From Symmachiella macrocystis (GTDB lineage: Bacteria; Planctomycetota; Planctomycetia; Planctomycetales; Planctomycetaceae), in contig NZ_SJPP01000004.1 of the NCBI RefSeq assembly GCF_007860075.1, positions 62,001 through 126,000 on the forward strand: a stretch of DNA of 64,000 nt, given 5' to 3'. The notes under the pieces are model-generated. The model saw only the letters and a list, made by a program, of their open reading frames with translations. It made no database searches and was not told where the DNA came from. Made by a program: the position numbers and the translations under genes. This document shows positions 9,130 to 19,003 of this stretch, in pieces. The stretch's first letter is position 1. Each line of letters begins with the position of its first letter.

Positions 9130-10599
9130 ATGAAGAATTCTGAATCATCAACACACCGGCGGCGGTTTCTGAAATCAATTGTGGCAGGTGCTGCAATTGG
9201 ATCGACTGGCGTGCAGGTTCGTTTGGCAGAGGGCGCTGATCCTCAGGAAGGCCAGACAACAACGGCATTTCCAGAGTTCACCAAAGGCGAAGTCCTTCGC
9301 ACAGATGGTGAGCTTATTGCTGAGAATGCACTTCATGAATCAGCACGTACGATTCCGGTCGCCGGGCAGAGCGACGTGCTCGTCTGTGGGGGCGGGCCGG
9401 CCGGGATTGGTGCCGCGCTGGCGGCGGCTCGCGCCGGAGCGAGTGTGCAGCTCATTGAAGTCGGCGGTTGTTTGGGAGGGGTTTGGACGGCCGGACTGCT
9501 GACAAAAATTCTGAATGGCGAGAAAAAATCAGGGGTCATGCAGGAACTCCTCACCGACTTGGCCGAGCGCGGCAGTGCCGTCGCCCAGAAGACATCCGGA
9601 ACGGTCTATGACCCGGAGTTGATGAAACTATTGCTTGAGGAAAAGTGCGTCGAAGCCGGTGTGAAAATCCAATTGCATACAAGGGTTGTGGGAACCGTCA
9701 CCGATCAGAAGAATCGGATCGTGGCGACCATTACGGAGTCAAAATCGGGCCGGCAGGCTTGGGTGGCCCAGCGATTCATCGACTGCACAGGCGATGGCGA
9801 CTTGGCTGCACAGGCAGGATGCCAGTTTGACGTTGGCATCGGCTCCCAGTGCGAATGTCAACCGATGTCACTGATCGCACTGCTCACAGGAATTGAACCG
9901 TCGGAGGTTTCGGAATTTATCCGAGAAAACGGATCAGCGGCAAAAGCCCGTTTGCTAAAACTCATGCGGCAGGCAGGAATCAAACCCTCCTATCGGGCCC
10001 CCACGCTTCGACATCTTCATAGCGGTGTCTTTTCACTGATGACGAATCATGAATATGGGGTTTCTGCAACAGATGCCGGTCAGATTACCGCAGCGACTAT
10101 TCGCGCTCGCGCCGAAGTGCATGCAATCGTCAATGATCTCAGAAAGCTCGGCGGACCATGGAGCAATCTTGCAGTCGTGGCGACGGCGGAACAAATCGGT
10201 GTTCGTGAAGGCCGCCGCATTCGAGGCCGCTACACCATTACCGGCAATGATGTCATCACCGGCCTGCGCCACAAAGATGCGGTCTGTCGGGCAAATTTTG
10301 CCATCGACGTTCACAACGTATTCCCCGATGGTTCCAATCCTGCTGACGTTAAGCGTTATCGATCTGCGGGAGTCAAGGCTTATGACATTCCGCTTCCGGC
10401 ACTGATCGCAGCCGACGTGGACGGTTTGATGATGGCAGGCCGCTGCATCAGCGGCGATTTCATCGCCCACTCAAGCTACCGCGTGACCGGAAACTCTGTG
10501 CCCATGGGCGAAGCCGCCGGTTTGACGTCGGTTGCATCCCTCAAGCAGGGAGTCATGCCACATGAACTATCCTGGGACACAGTCCAGAAGGCTACCTAA
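9130..10599 (+). CDS. Tat-exported FAD-dependent oxidoreductase
   Basis: The 489 residues open with a twin-arginine signal (RRRFLKSIVAGAAIG), so the enzyme is expected to be exported folded with its cofactor. The Rossmann dinucleotide site is VLVCGGGPAGIGAALAAARAG, followed by an acidic residue ending the second strand (QLIEVG). A GCLGGVWTAG segment and a C-terminal FAD-contact region (DGLMMAGRCISGD) are typical of the FAD-dependent oxidoreductase group related to pfam12831, which planctomycetes have in many copies. The substrate is unknown. A GAGGA lies upstream of the ATG at rather wide spacing. Confidence 0.8.
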   Translation: MKNSESSTHRRRFLKSIVAGAAIGSTGVQVRLAEGADPQEGQTTTAFPEFTKGEVLRTDGELIAENALHESARTIPVAGQSDVLVCGGGPAGIGAALAAARAGASVQLIEVGGCLGGVWTAGLLTKILNGEKKSGVMQELLTDLAERGSAVAQKTSGTVYDPELMKLLLEEKCVEAGVKIQLHTRVVGTVTDQKNRIVATITESKSGRQAWVAQRFIDCTGDGDLAAQAGCQFDVGIGSQCECQPMSLIALLTGIEPSEVSEFIRENGSAAKARLLKLMRQAGIKPSYRAPTLRHLHSGVFSLMTNHEYGVSATDAGQITAATIRARAEVHAIVNDLRKLGGPWSNLAVVATAEQIGVREGRRIRGRYTITGNDVITGLRHKDAVCRANFAIDVHNVFPDGSNPADVKRYRSAGVKAYDIPLPALIAADVDGLMMAGRCISGDFIAHSSYRVTGNSVPMGEAAGLTSVASLKQGVMPHELSWDTVQKAT

Positions 10600-10747
10600 C
10601 AGTGCCGGTTCGAGGACGGCATTGCGGTCTACGGACTTGGGAAGGGACTGCGACTCGGTCTTTAAATGAGGTGTCTGATGAGTATTGGGATCTGGTTGTG
10701 CTCTTGACGGAGATCTCTCTTCCTGCGAATCGAAGTGAAGACGAACG

Positions 10748-12229
10748 CTATCCATTCAGCGCTCGATGTGCCTTGCAAAGAAATCGCAGCGATAAATCAT
10801 CACGGATCGAACTCGAAATCAACGTCTTGCTGCCGTCAAATTCTAAAGCCTCGTCCTGTTGGGCTTCGACGGTGGCGGCGAATTCTTCGGGAGATATAAA
10901 TTCGTCAATGCAGAAGCGGAGGATGCTTGTTCGTAGCTTGGAATAATCAACGACCGGACAGACCGTCAAAAAATACACAATCCGTTCGGCGACCACCGTT
11001 TCTGCCGGCCGGTCCCGATCTTCGATCCATGCTAACCCAACTTGGTCAAGGAGGCCGTAAAGGTACTGCAAAACCACCGGCGAAACAGAAGCGACTTGGT
11101 CCAACTCTGAGAGGACAGTCTCGGGTTTGGAGAGTAGTCCTGAAATAATGGGGACAACAGCGGAACGGACATTGTTCGACGCGTTCCAGATATTTGGCAT
11201 CTCCTGCAGAAGTAAACGAACGTGTATGTTTCCAACCGTGGGGAGACTTTTGATGCCAGTGGCGAGTTCTGTCAAGTGGTCAAACTGTATGAGTTCACTC
11301 TCCAGTTCAAGTTGGAAGTTGTCGAATAATGCGATTTCCTTGCGGCAGGTATCAAGAATTCTCACGGCATCTGAGTCTTGGCTCCAAGCGGCATGGTTGG
11401 CAGCAGCAATCGTCAGTCGCACCCATTCCGTCGGAGAATAGTCAACCAAGGGTGTGCGATGAACGACAAGGTCCTCGCGTATCACCTGCCAATTCTTCGC
11501 GGTTGCAGCGTGCTTCCATCGCTGACGCAGTAATTCCGATCGAAAACTGGCCGGAATTCTCTTGAGGAATTGCCCAGCTTTGTCACTGAGGGCGAATCTT
11601 GGTTTACAGATCAGTTCTTGCCGAAAAAGTTCAAGCAGACATGGAGATCCATTCGTTCGTGAAAGGCCATGCAACAACCAATCGGCCGGTTTTCTCTGCG
11701 TGTCGAGATCCGGATTGAGGATTAATTGCCAATAGAGCGCAGCCGCAGTCGTTTCAGAAGGATGCTGTTTGTCAGCTTGAACGAGACTACGGTAGGCATC
11801 AACAACACTCTTTTTGTCATGAATCGCGAACAACCCACCGACATCCGGTGCGCGTTTGCGAATCTCGTTACGGGAGGATGGAACATTCGGATCAATTGGC
11901 GAATCGTAAGGCGATTTGCCGTTGCCGTTGCTATTGCCATATGGCGAGTATCCATGGGGTGATCCGCCATGGGACCAGTTCTCATTGGATGCGTTCCCAT
12001 GGGAGGGAAGCTCAGGTTGTACTTGACTGCCGAGAATGGCTTTGAGTCGTTGATAAGCCTCGTGGATCCGTTGGAATTCCACTGGATGCGTATCGGGACG
12101 AAAGCGGCGTATCAGTTGGGAATAGGCTCGGCGAAGTTCAACATGCTTGGCATTGGGTCTCAGCCCGAATATTTCCCAAGGATTGAGCGGCCACTGTGAG
12201 GAATCATCGGGCAGAGGAATGTCAGTCAT
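10748..12229 (-). CDS. J-like protein with RPD in place of HPD
   Basis: A 493-residue protein whose first ~70 residues align with a J domain (NPWEIFGLRPNAKHVELRRAYSQL, then RFRPDTHP and FQRIHEAYQRL). The invariant HPD tripeptide, which triggers Hsp70 ATP hydrolysis, reads RPD. A Gly/Asn/Ser-rich linker follows (about 75-125), then ~360 helical residues with no known domain. The ATG overlaps the stop of the preceding gene by four bases (ATGA), so translation is probably coupled. It is the last gene of a three-gene operon with an Hsp70 and a membrane protein. It is likely a dedicated partner of that Hsp70, possibly regulatory rather than stimulatory. Confidence 0.7.
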   Translation of the reverse strand: MTDIPLPDDSSQWPLNPWEIFGLRPNAKHVELRRAYSQLIRRFRPDTHPVEFQRIHEAYQRLKAILGSQVQPELPSHGNASNENWSHGGSPHGYSPYGNSNGNGKSPYDSPIDPNVPSSRNEIRKRAPDVGGLFAIHDKKSVVDAYRSLVQADKQHPSETTAAALYWQLILNPDLDTQRKPADWLLHGLSRTNGSPCLLELFRQELICKPRFALSDKAGQFLKRIPASFRSELLRQRWKHAATAKNWQVIREDLVVHRTPLVDYSPTEWVRLTIAAANHAAWSQDSDAVRILDTCRKEIALFDNFQLELESELIQFDHLTELATGIKSLPTVGNIHVRLLLQEMPNIWNASNNVRSAVVPIISGLLSKPETVLSELDQVASVSPVVLQYLYGLLDQVGLAWIEDRDRPAETVVAERIVYFLTVCPVVDYSKLRTSILRFCIDEFISPEEFAATVEAQQDEALEFDGSKTLISSSIRDDLSLRFLCKAHRALNG

Positions 12230-14157
12230 GGTTGAACCTTCCCCGCGTTGTGCGCTTTGAGGGGCAGGTTCGTTTCCAAGTTTTCTACACCCTCTGCAGT
12301 TGAGTCTGTAACTTGTGTGCGAATCAACTTTTCATTGGTGGAATTTACCAATTCAAGTAATTCACCGAATCGATCATCCGCTTGCAGGTGCTTTAGTGAG
12401 ACCGAACTGGTCATCAGCTTGGAGTCCGTGAACCCCGAAATCACGGCAAAGTTCAACGTTCGAAATATCTCGCGACGAAGGTCGTCCGCGTAGGAGGGGG
12501 CATCGATTGGGCCAGCTTGTTCGAGAAGTAATTCGTCGGCGACTGCGAGCCGTTCGGAGATCGTGAAGAGACGGCGGGCGTTGGTCCCGTAGGGCATCGT
12601 ACTGGCCCCACAAAGAGCTCTGTGCTCAAGCAGCACGTTCACTGCGTCTTCGGCCAACCCATTTTTTAGAAGCGCGTGACTCAAGTTGTGTAAGTTGATG
12701 TCCAGGTATCGCAGCGCTGTATCGTTTTGTGGATCCATTCTGACAGCTTGTCGCTGAAATCGAACGGCTGATTCTAAATGCTCTTGAAATTCGTTTGCCG
12801 CTTCGTCGCGATCGAGTTTGAGCGTAAGATTGTTCAGCAATGCGCCGAGGATGCTGAGAGTCTCACTCGAGGCATGCCCCGCCTCAGCCAGTGGCAGCGC
12901 AGCATCGATACCGGTCTGAAAGGTTTGGCGGGCTTCGTCGACATCGTCGGTCGCGTTGCCGACGATTAGGCACGTGACTACGCATTGCCTGATGTATTTC
13001 TCGTTGTCAGGATAATCATGGGCCAAGTCCTTGAGAACAGAGAGTGCTTTTCGTTGTAACTCCTGTTTATCGTAATCCGGTGGATCCAAGAAGGTCCGCG
13101 GCGCCGCGGCGGCGTCAATGTCGACTTGAGGTTGCTGCGCGCAGAGTAAGTAAACTTGGGCAAGTTCGTAGCGGCTTTCTTCAGTCGCAGTTCCGTCGGT
13201 GATTTGTCTTTCCAGGTCCGGTATTCTACCCAGCAAAATTATGGTGGCGAATGAAGCAGTCAATTCCTCTTGATTCATCTTTGGCAAATGTGGCATTGGA
13301 AAGTCGTGCATCGTCACTGGAGGCACATAGGGACTCTGCCGATTGGGCCGTCTGGGGCGATCGCTTGCGCGATCTATGAAAATGAAAATTGAACCCACAA
13401 AAATGGCAAGAAACAATACAGGCTTTATCGGCAGAGTCTCACCTCTGTTCGCCTTAGAGAGCCGCAGTTTGTTCCTGCGTTTCTTTGCCGCAACAGCATA
13501 GGCATGCTGGGCTGAGTCGAGTTGCGCGATCTCGTCAATGAATCTTGTGCCGAGCTGACTTTGATCGCGGGCTTGGGCTGCATATTTCGAGAACTGAAGT
13601 TGCCGTGCACAACTCGCCCACCCGATGCGATCAAGACTTGCGATTTGGATCATTTGTTGCCAACGTTCGGCACGCTCTTTCGGTCCGAGGATCCTCAGTT
13701 TTAAATCCCATGCCGCAATTCCATAGGCCGTGGGTTTGGCTGGATCTTGGTGAAGATCCGTTAAATCCGCATCGAGCGCTGTTTGAATTTCATCCAGTCT
13801 GGCGCGCAAATGCGGGAAACGTTCTGTTCGCACATTGAGATCGGCCATCGCATCAGAGAGCGCGCTCTTTCTGTTCAACCGCTCCTTGAGCGAAAAGTCA
13901 CAACAGCGTTTGGCGAATGCGCGCACGGCAGATACCTCGGTCCGTTCGTCAATCCATAGTGTCGGCCGAGGATCAACCGCTGCACCGGCGAGCACGCGAA
14001 TGGCCATCGATGTGTGTTCGTTGGGCGCAAATCCTGCATTCACAATCCGCCGACGGATTCCGCTTTCGATACCCTCCTCTTTGAGTCCCAGCAATTTCAT
14101 CGCCCACTTGTGTCGTGGCGATGGTGGTCTCGGATGAGTATCTTGTGGCTCAGTCAT
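12226..14157 (-). CDS. Membrane-anchored helical-repeat (TPR-like) protein
   Basis: The 643 residues have a cytoplasmic helical N-terminal half (1-235), one transmembrane segment (about 243-262, KPVLFLAIFVGSIFIFID) and a C-terminal half rich in TPR-like helical pairs (SRYELAQVYLLCAQ, RKALSVLKDLAHDYPDN, and a block near residue 450). I chose the ATG at 14157, which overlaps the Hsp70 stop by 8 bases; the frame is open further upstream but that part lies inside the Hsp70 gene. It probably links the operon's chaperone to the membrane, with TPRs as a protein-binding surface. This is inferred from gene order. No enzymatic motif is visible. Confidence 0.65.
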   Translation of the reverse strand: MTEPQDTHPRPPSPRHKWAMKLLGLKEEGIESGIRRRIVNAGFAPNEHTSMAIRVLAGAAVDPRPTLWIDERTEVSAVRAFAKRCCDFSLKERLNRKSALSDAMADLNVRTERFPHLRARLDEIQTALDADLTDLHQDPAKPTAYGIAAWDLKLRILGPKERAERWQQMIQIASLDRIGWASCARQLQFSKYAAQARDQSQLGTRFIDEIAQLDSAQHAYAVAAKKRRNKLRLSKANRGETLPIKPVLFLAIFVGSIFIFIDRASDRPRRPNRQSPYVPPVTMHDFPMPHLPKMNQEELTASFATIILLGRIPDLERQITDGTATEESRYELAQVYLLCAQQPQVDIDAAAAPRTFLDPPDYDKQELQRKALSVLKDLAHDYPDNEKYIRQCVVTCLIVGNATDDVDEARQTFQTGIDAALPLAEAGHASSETLSILGALLNNLTLKLDRDEAANEFQEHLESAVRFQRQAVRMDPQNDTALRYLDINLHNLSHALLKNGLAEDAVNVLLEHRALCGASTMPYGTNARRLFTISERLAVADELLLEQAGPIDAPSYADDLRREIFRTLNFAVISGFTDSKLMTSSVSLKHLQADDRFGELLELVNSTNEKLIRTQVTDSTAEGVENLETNLPLKAHNAGKVQP

Positions 14158-15886
14158 CGCAAGACCACTCCTCGGGCGTTTCGGGATCCTTCGTATCCAG
14201 AAAGCGTAATAGATAGTCACTTGCGAGCTCGATTCTCGACTTATCCTGAGATTCAAGTGCTGATTCGAATGCATCGAGCAGTTTATCAAGTTCGTCTCGA
14301 GCGGTCAGTTCGAGTTGCTGATACACCCGCTGTGCCCGTTTCAGCAGATATCGATTCTGCTCCTCGTCGCGGGGATGTGTTTTCAATGCCTGCATGCGCT
14401 GCAGTGTTTTTTCGATTTCTTCGGGGGACAACTCGCCAGCCAACTGGGTGATCACATGACTAAACATCTGTCCGGTTTCCAAAACAGTTGCCTCAGCTTC
14501 CAAGACGCCGTTCATGTCGTAGGTAAAGCGGATCGATACCGATTCTCTAGGGGGGCCGGATGGGATTCCCACGACTCGGAATTCACCAAGCTGCAAGTTG
14601 TCTTTGACCATGCGACATTCGCCCTGGTAGATCTCGACCTGGACTTCTGTCTGATTGGCGTGTATTGTGCCGACGTTGTGGACACGACTGACAGGAATTG
14701 TTGTATTGCGTTCGATGATTGGAGAAAAATAGCCCGCGCGATGCTCGGTTCCAAATCGTTTAGCGATACCGATTCCCAGCGTAAACGGGGCGACATCCGT
14801 TACAACGAGATCTTCGAGGGCCGCATCACGCGCGATCAGACCAGCTTGTACCGTTGCCCCCATTGCCACGACCTCATCCGGATTCAGACGACATTCAGGA
14901 TCCTGCTTGAAATAGTTGCGCACGTATTCACGCACTGCTGGCATGCGGGTCGCACCGCCCACCAGCACGATGGCGTCGACGTCACGCCGATCAAGACGTG
15001 CGTCACCCAGAGCCCGGCGGATGGGGATATCCATTCGACGTACAATGTGCTTTGTCCAATCTTCATACACCTCACGGGTAACGCGCTCGGTCGTGGGAAC
15101 CGGAGAGAGCGTTCCATCCGTTTCGGGGAATGGCACATCTACGACCACTTTTCTTGCTAAATCGCGTTTCGCTATCTCGCACAATTGCGTCATACGAGCG
15201 ACCAATCGTGGCGCAGTCAATTCTGCTTGCTCAAACACATGGCCGTGTTTCTCAAGTAGCCGAGCGACAAATGTCGAGGTAAAGTCTTCGCCACCTAAGA
15301 AGCATTCACCCGATGAGGCGCGGACTTCCACGACACCTTCGAACTGGTCGATAATCGATATGTCGAAGGTACCGCCTCCAAGATCGAACACTACGGCGAC
15401 GCGCTCCGACTGACTATCGTGCAGACCATAAGCAAGGGCGGCTGCGGTTGGCTCATTCACAATACGTGCGATGCTTAGACCGGCAAGTTCACCGGCACGA
15501 ATCGTAGCGCGACGTTGGTGTTCGTTGAAATAAGCCGGAACCGTGATGACTGCCTGTTCGACCGATTCGCCGAATTGCAGCTCCGCATCCTTTTTCAAGG
15601 AGTTTAAGACTAACCCGGATAACTCGATCGGAGTGAAGCTATGGCCCGCAAGTTCATAGACGCGGTCTGTTCCCATGGCCCGTTTGAACGCCGATGCACA
15701 CCGTTCAGGAGCCACCACCTGCAACTCCTTGGCCGTTGCCCCGACCACCACGTTGTCTTCCATGTCGATACCGACAACCGACGGGGTCAGTATTTGCCCC
15801 AGTGCATTAGGAATCAGTGTCGGTGCACCCTCAATGATCGTTCCTAAAGCTGAATTTGTCGTTCCGAGGTCGATTCCGACTATCAT
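14150..15886 (-). CDS. Hsp70-family chaperone (DnaK-like)
   Basis: A 578-residue Hsp70. The ATPase signatures are intact: phosphate-1 GIDLGTTNSALG at the N-terminus, VVFDLGGGTFDISI, and VLVGGATRMPAVREYV. A substrate-binding beta domain follows (DVAPFTLGIGIAKRFG...), and a C-terminal helical lid shorter than in housekeeping DnaK (about 640 residues). The protein ends in an acidic tail without the usual disordered Gly-rich stretch. It heads an overlapping operon with a TPR-like membrane protein and a J-like protein, so it is best seen as a specialised paralogue rather than the general dnaK with grpE. A possible promoter lies about 60 bases upstream. Confidence 0.9.
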   Translation of the reverse strand: MIVGIDLGTTNSALGTIIEGAPTLIPNALGQILTPSVVGIDMEDNVVVGATAKELQVVAPERCASAFKRAMGTDRVYELAGHSFTPIELSGLVLNSLKKDAELQFGESVEQAVITVPAYFNEHQRRATIRAGELAGLSIARIVNEPTAAALAYGLHDSQSERVAVVFDLGGGTFDISIIDQFEGVVEVRASSGECFLGGEDFTSTFVARLLEKHGHVFEQAELTAPRLVARMTQLCEIAKRDLARKVVVDVPFPETDGTLSPVPTTERVTREVYEDWTKHIVRRMDIPIRRALGDARLDRRDVDAIVLVGGATRMPAVREYVRNYFKQDPECRLNPDEVVAMGATVQAGLIARDAALEDLVVTDVAPFTLGIGIAKRFGTEHRAGYFSPIIERNTTIPVSRVHNVGTIHANQTEVQVEIYQGECRMVKDNLQLGEFRVVGIPSGPPRESVSIRFTYDMNGVLEAEATVLETGQMFSHVITQLAGELSPEEIEKTLQRMQALKTHPRDEEQNRYLLKRAQRVYQQLELTARDELDKLLDAFESALESQDKSRIELASDYLLRFLDTKDPETPEEWSCDD

Positions 15887-15945
15887 CTGTTGGTACCTGA
15901 TTGTTCGTTGCTACGACAGATAGAACTCCTGAATTAACCGATCTG

Positions 15946-15974
15946 ATTGTACCGGCCAGAATCGTAGTTGAAAA
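15946..15974 (-). promoter_or_regulatory. Possible sigma-70-type promoter of the Hsp70 operon
   Basis: Read on the minus strand, TTTTCA (15974-15969) and TACAAT (15951-15946) are separated by 17 bases and sit about 60 bases before the Hsp70 start. The match is partial in both boxes. No CIRCE-type inverted repeat was seen. Confidence 0.3.
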
Positions 15975-16258
15975 TCGGACTATATGATTGGACCCTGCGA
16001 ACGAAATTCTTAACATGGGGTTTTGGGCTAGATTGTCCCGTAAAACTTCGACACAAAACATTGCTTTCCACAAGCGATCAGTCCTCCTAAACAGGCCCGA
16101 CATCAAGTTGGGACGCGGTCAATCAGCGGCAGCCGTTGTCTGGACCTCGCAGGCCTCTGGTTTGGCTGTGTCGCGAACACCGTTTTCACGGGCGAGATTG
16201 CGTAGGCACACAGCATAGGAAATGAGTATGCCTGAGCCTTATTAGCGAGATCGATGAA
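15975..16258. other. Intergenic upstream of the Hsp70 operon
   Basis: Between the kinase stop and the Hsp70 start there are 372 bases. Apart from the proposed promoter I see no gene or RNA. Confidence 0.35.
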
Positions 16259-19003
16259 CTACGACTGCGCTCGTCCGTCGCTACGTGATTTTCGGATCGC
16301 GGCAGAGATCAGCATGCCCTCTTCTGTATTAACGGGGCTTAAGCTAACTTCAACACGAATCTCGCGGCCGTCCTTGCATTGCCCCCGCAAATCTAGGCCC
16401 GACGCCATCGGTCTGGTTTGCGGGGAACTTAGAAACGTTGCAAATTTTTCGGGGTGGCCCGGACGAAAGCGATCGGGAATCAAAATTTCGATAGGCTGGC
16501 CAAGCAGTTCATCACGGTGATAACCAAACAGCTTTTCCAACTGGGAGTTCACAATTTGAATCGTCCGGTCGGGCGTGACGACCACCATGGCATCCGGGGC
16601 CGACTCCAAGAGTGCAGCAAATCGTTGTTCCGATCGTTTACGACCTGTCATATCCCGGATCGTACTGATAAAAAACGATTCGTCGTCCGTTGTGAACGAA
16701 CTCAAGCTAATCTCGACGGGAAATTCACCCCCATCCTTACGTTGGCCAAACAACTCTGCATTTGTGCCCATAGGACGAAACTCCGGTTTGCCTGCGAAGG
16801 CAGCGAACTTTGACGGGTGACCAGCGCGAAACCGTTCGGGAACGAGAATCTCGATCACCTCTCCCAGCAACTCATCCGGCTCGTAGGCAAAAAGCCGCTC
16901 TACTTGTGTGTTGGCCATGATGATCTTTCGATGCTTATCCACGATCACCATGGCATCGGGTGTCGAATCCAATATCGCCTGTAGCTTTTGCTGTTCTTTT
17001 TTGCGTTTCTCGATGTTGCGGACGGCGCAGGAAATCAGCAGTCCTTGTTCGGTCTCAACCGGGCTCAGACTGATTTCAACGGGAAAGACCGAACCGTCGA
17101 TTCGCTCCCCAATCAATTCGAGTCCTGCTCCCATCGGGCGTGCGTTGGGCTCGGCAACATAGGCCGCCACTTTCGCGGGGTGATCCGCTCGAAACTGCTG
17201 AGGCACCAGTGTTTCAATCGGCTGGCCTAACAACTGGTCGCGCTCGTAGCCAAACAGTTTTTCGAGTTGTGCATTGACCAACACGATGGTGCCACTGTGG
17301 TTCACGACGACCATAGCATCCGGTGCCGATTCAAGTAGGTTCTGGAATGTTTGCTCTGCTTGCTTGCGCTCCGTGATGTCCCGCCCGACAAGATAAATCG
17401 AAGATTGACCCGGGATCAATTTAGCATTCCACAGTATCCAGCGATATCCGCCGTCGCGGCAGAGACAGCGATACTCCATCTGTGTCAATGACTCGCCAGA
17501 GAGGATCCGCGCATGATTCTTGGTGGCACGTTCGTGATCGGCGGGATCGATCAATTCCCAGACGGGTTTGCCCTGCAATGCATCAGGGGGCCAACCCAAA
17601 ACCGTTTCCCAGGCTGGATTCGTCTGCGTCAAATGTCCTGCTGTGTCCAGAATCGTTAACAGATCGAGCGACAGATTGAAAAATCGTTCGCGTTCCTGCT
17701 CTGTACGTTTTCTTTCCGCGCGGTCAGTGATCCACGATTGAATCTCTCCGGCTAACTCCTCAGCCGACTGCTGACGGTCATCGCGTTTCTTGGCTAACCC
17801 CTTTAAACAGATCTTCTCCAATTCCACAGGAATTCCTGCAACACAGTCTCCAGGCAGTTGGGGAGCATCGTGTATGACATGCTCCAAGACTTCGATGATG
17901 CTTTTGCCAAGAAATGGGGGATCGCCGACTAGTATCTCGTACAGAATTGCGGCCAAACCGTAAATGTCGGTCCGTTCGTCAATGATGTCGATTTCGCCGC
18001 GGGCTTGCTCCGGTGACATGTAAGCCGGTGTGCCCAATTTGTCGCCTTGCATCGTCTGCGACGAGTGGCGGGGATCCCGTTCCGAATCAATGATTGTGGC
18101 ATCCGGGTTTACGGGTAACGTTTCATCGACCGGTTCGCTTTCATCAAGCCGTTTGGCGAGTCCCCAATCCAGGACAACCACCTCCCCAAAATCACCGACA
18201 AGTACATTCTCTGATTTCAAGTCGCGATGGATCACCCGCCGTGAATGAGCAAATGCGACCGTATGGCAAATTCCAACAAACTGAGTCAGCAATTGCACAA
18301 GTTGACTGCTGACGCCAGCGATCTCGTTTTGTCGCCGCCACTGGTGGAAATCGGCAATGACCTCGGCGAGCGTTCGCCCTTTCATAAACTTCATCGTATA
18401 GAAACTGCGATCGCCGTTATCGACAAAATCGTAGACCGGGACGGTTCCCGGATGCGTCAATTGAGCGGTGATTTGCGCTTCTCGAAAGAACCGCTCCCGA
18501 TTGATCGCTGATTTTGACTGATCGTGTTTCAGTTCCTTCAGTGCGATGTCACGATCGAGCAATTTGTCGTGGGCCAGCCAGACGTGTCCGATCCCTCCCG
18601 TCGAATGCAGTCCGCGGCGCGTGATGCGATCATCGGACCGATCCGGCGGGGTGATGGCCAGAGACGTCGTGATTCGCCGATCGTCCTGTGTTGCTTGGAG
18701 CGAACTGCGGATGTCGCGGTCATCGATGCTCTGTAAGGCCGTTTTCACATCATCCGGAATGGCGGCGAGCGACTTGCGTACGTCTCCGCCGACTTTCTGC
18801 ATGCGGCGCTGCAAAAGGTAGTCGACATGCTGCCGATCTTCTGGCAACAGCCATTTTTGGTCCACCAAGATTTCGGCAAGCGTACTGTCTTTTCGCGAGC
18901 CCCAGAGAGTGCAGGCATCGACAAATTGACGCATGTCGATAAGGTCGCTCTGCATGGCGATCAAGCCAAAAAGTAGGTTGCGATCAGTCGTATTGTCGGA
19001 CAT
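16259..19003 (-). CDS. Ser/Thr protein kinase with four PAS domains
   Basis: A 914-residue soluble signalling protein. Residues 1-130 are a planctomycete-type N-terminal extension. The kinase (about 131-425) shows a glycine loop (GGIGHVWLA), the catalytic Lys in IALKEL, HRDLKSEN, a DWG instead of DFG motif, and the APE-region GTPAYMSPEQARG. After a short coiled link come four PAS domains (about 440-910); the last three are near-duplicates of ~125 residues, each starting LLESAPDAMVVV or similar. There is no transmembrane helix and no histidine-kinase module, an unusual order because PAS arrays usually feed a C-terminal kinase. The last ten residues look frameshifted (see findings). Confidence 0.9.
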   Translation of the reverse strand: MSDNTTDRNLLFGLIAMQSDLIDMRQFVDACTLWGSRKDSTLAEILVDQKWLLPEDRQHVDYLLQRRMQKVGGDVRKSLAAIPDDVKTALQSIDDRDIRSSLQATQDDRRITTSLAITPPDRSDDRITRRGLHSTGGIGHVWLAHDKLLDRDIALKELKHDQSKSAINRERFFREAQITAQLTHPGTVPVYDFVDNGDRSFYTMKFMKGRTLAEVIADFHQWRRQNEIAGVSSQLVQLLTQFVGICHTVAFAHSRRVIHRDLKSENVLVGDFGEVVVLDWGLAKRLDESEPVDETLPVNPDATIIDSERDPRHSSQTMQGDKLGTPAYMSPEQARGEIDIIDERTDIYGLAAILYEILVGDPPFLGKSIIEVLEHVIHDAPQLPGDCVAGIPVELEKICLKGLAKKRDDRQQSAEELAGEIQSWITDRAERKRTEQERERFFNLSLDLLTILDTAGHLTQTNPAWETVLGWPPDALQGKPVWELIDPADHERATKNHARILSGESLTQMEYRCLCRDGGYRWILWNAKLIPGQSSIYLVGRDITERKQAEQTFQNLLESAPDAMVVVNHSGTIVLVNAQLEKLFGYERDQLLGQPIETLVPQQFRADHPAKVAAYVAEPNARPMGAGLELIGERIDGSVFPVEISLSPVETEQGLLISCAVRNIEKRKKEQQKLQAILDSTPDAMVIVDKHRKIIMANTQVERLFAYEPDELLGEVIEILVPERFRAGHPSKFAAFAGKPEFRPMGTNAELFGQRKDGGEFPVEISLSSFTTDDESFFISTIRDMTGRKRSEQRFAALLESAPDAMVVVTPDRTIQIVNSQLEKLFGYHRDELLGQPIEILIPDRFRPGHPEKFATFLSSPQTRPMASGLDLRGQCKDGREIRVEVSLSPVNTEEGMLISAAIRKSRSDGRAQS

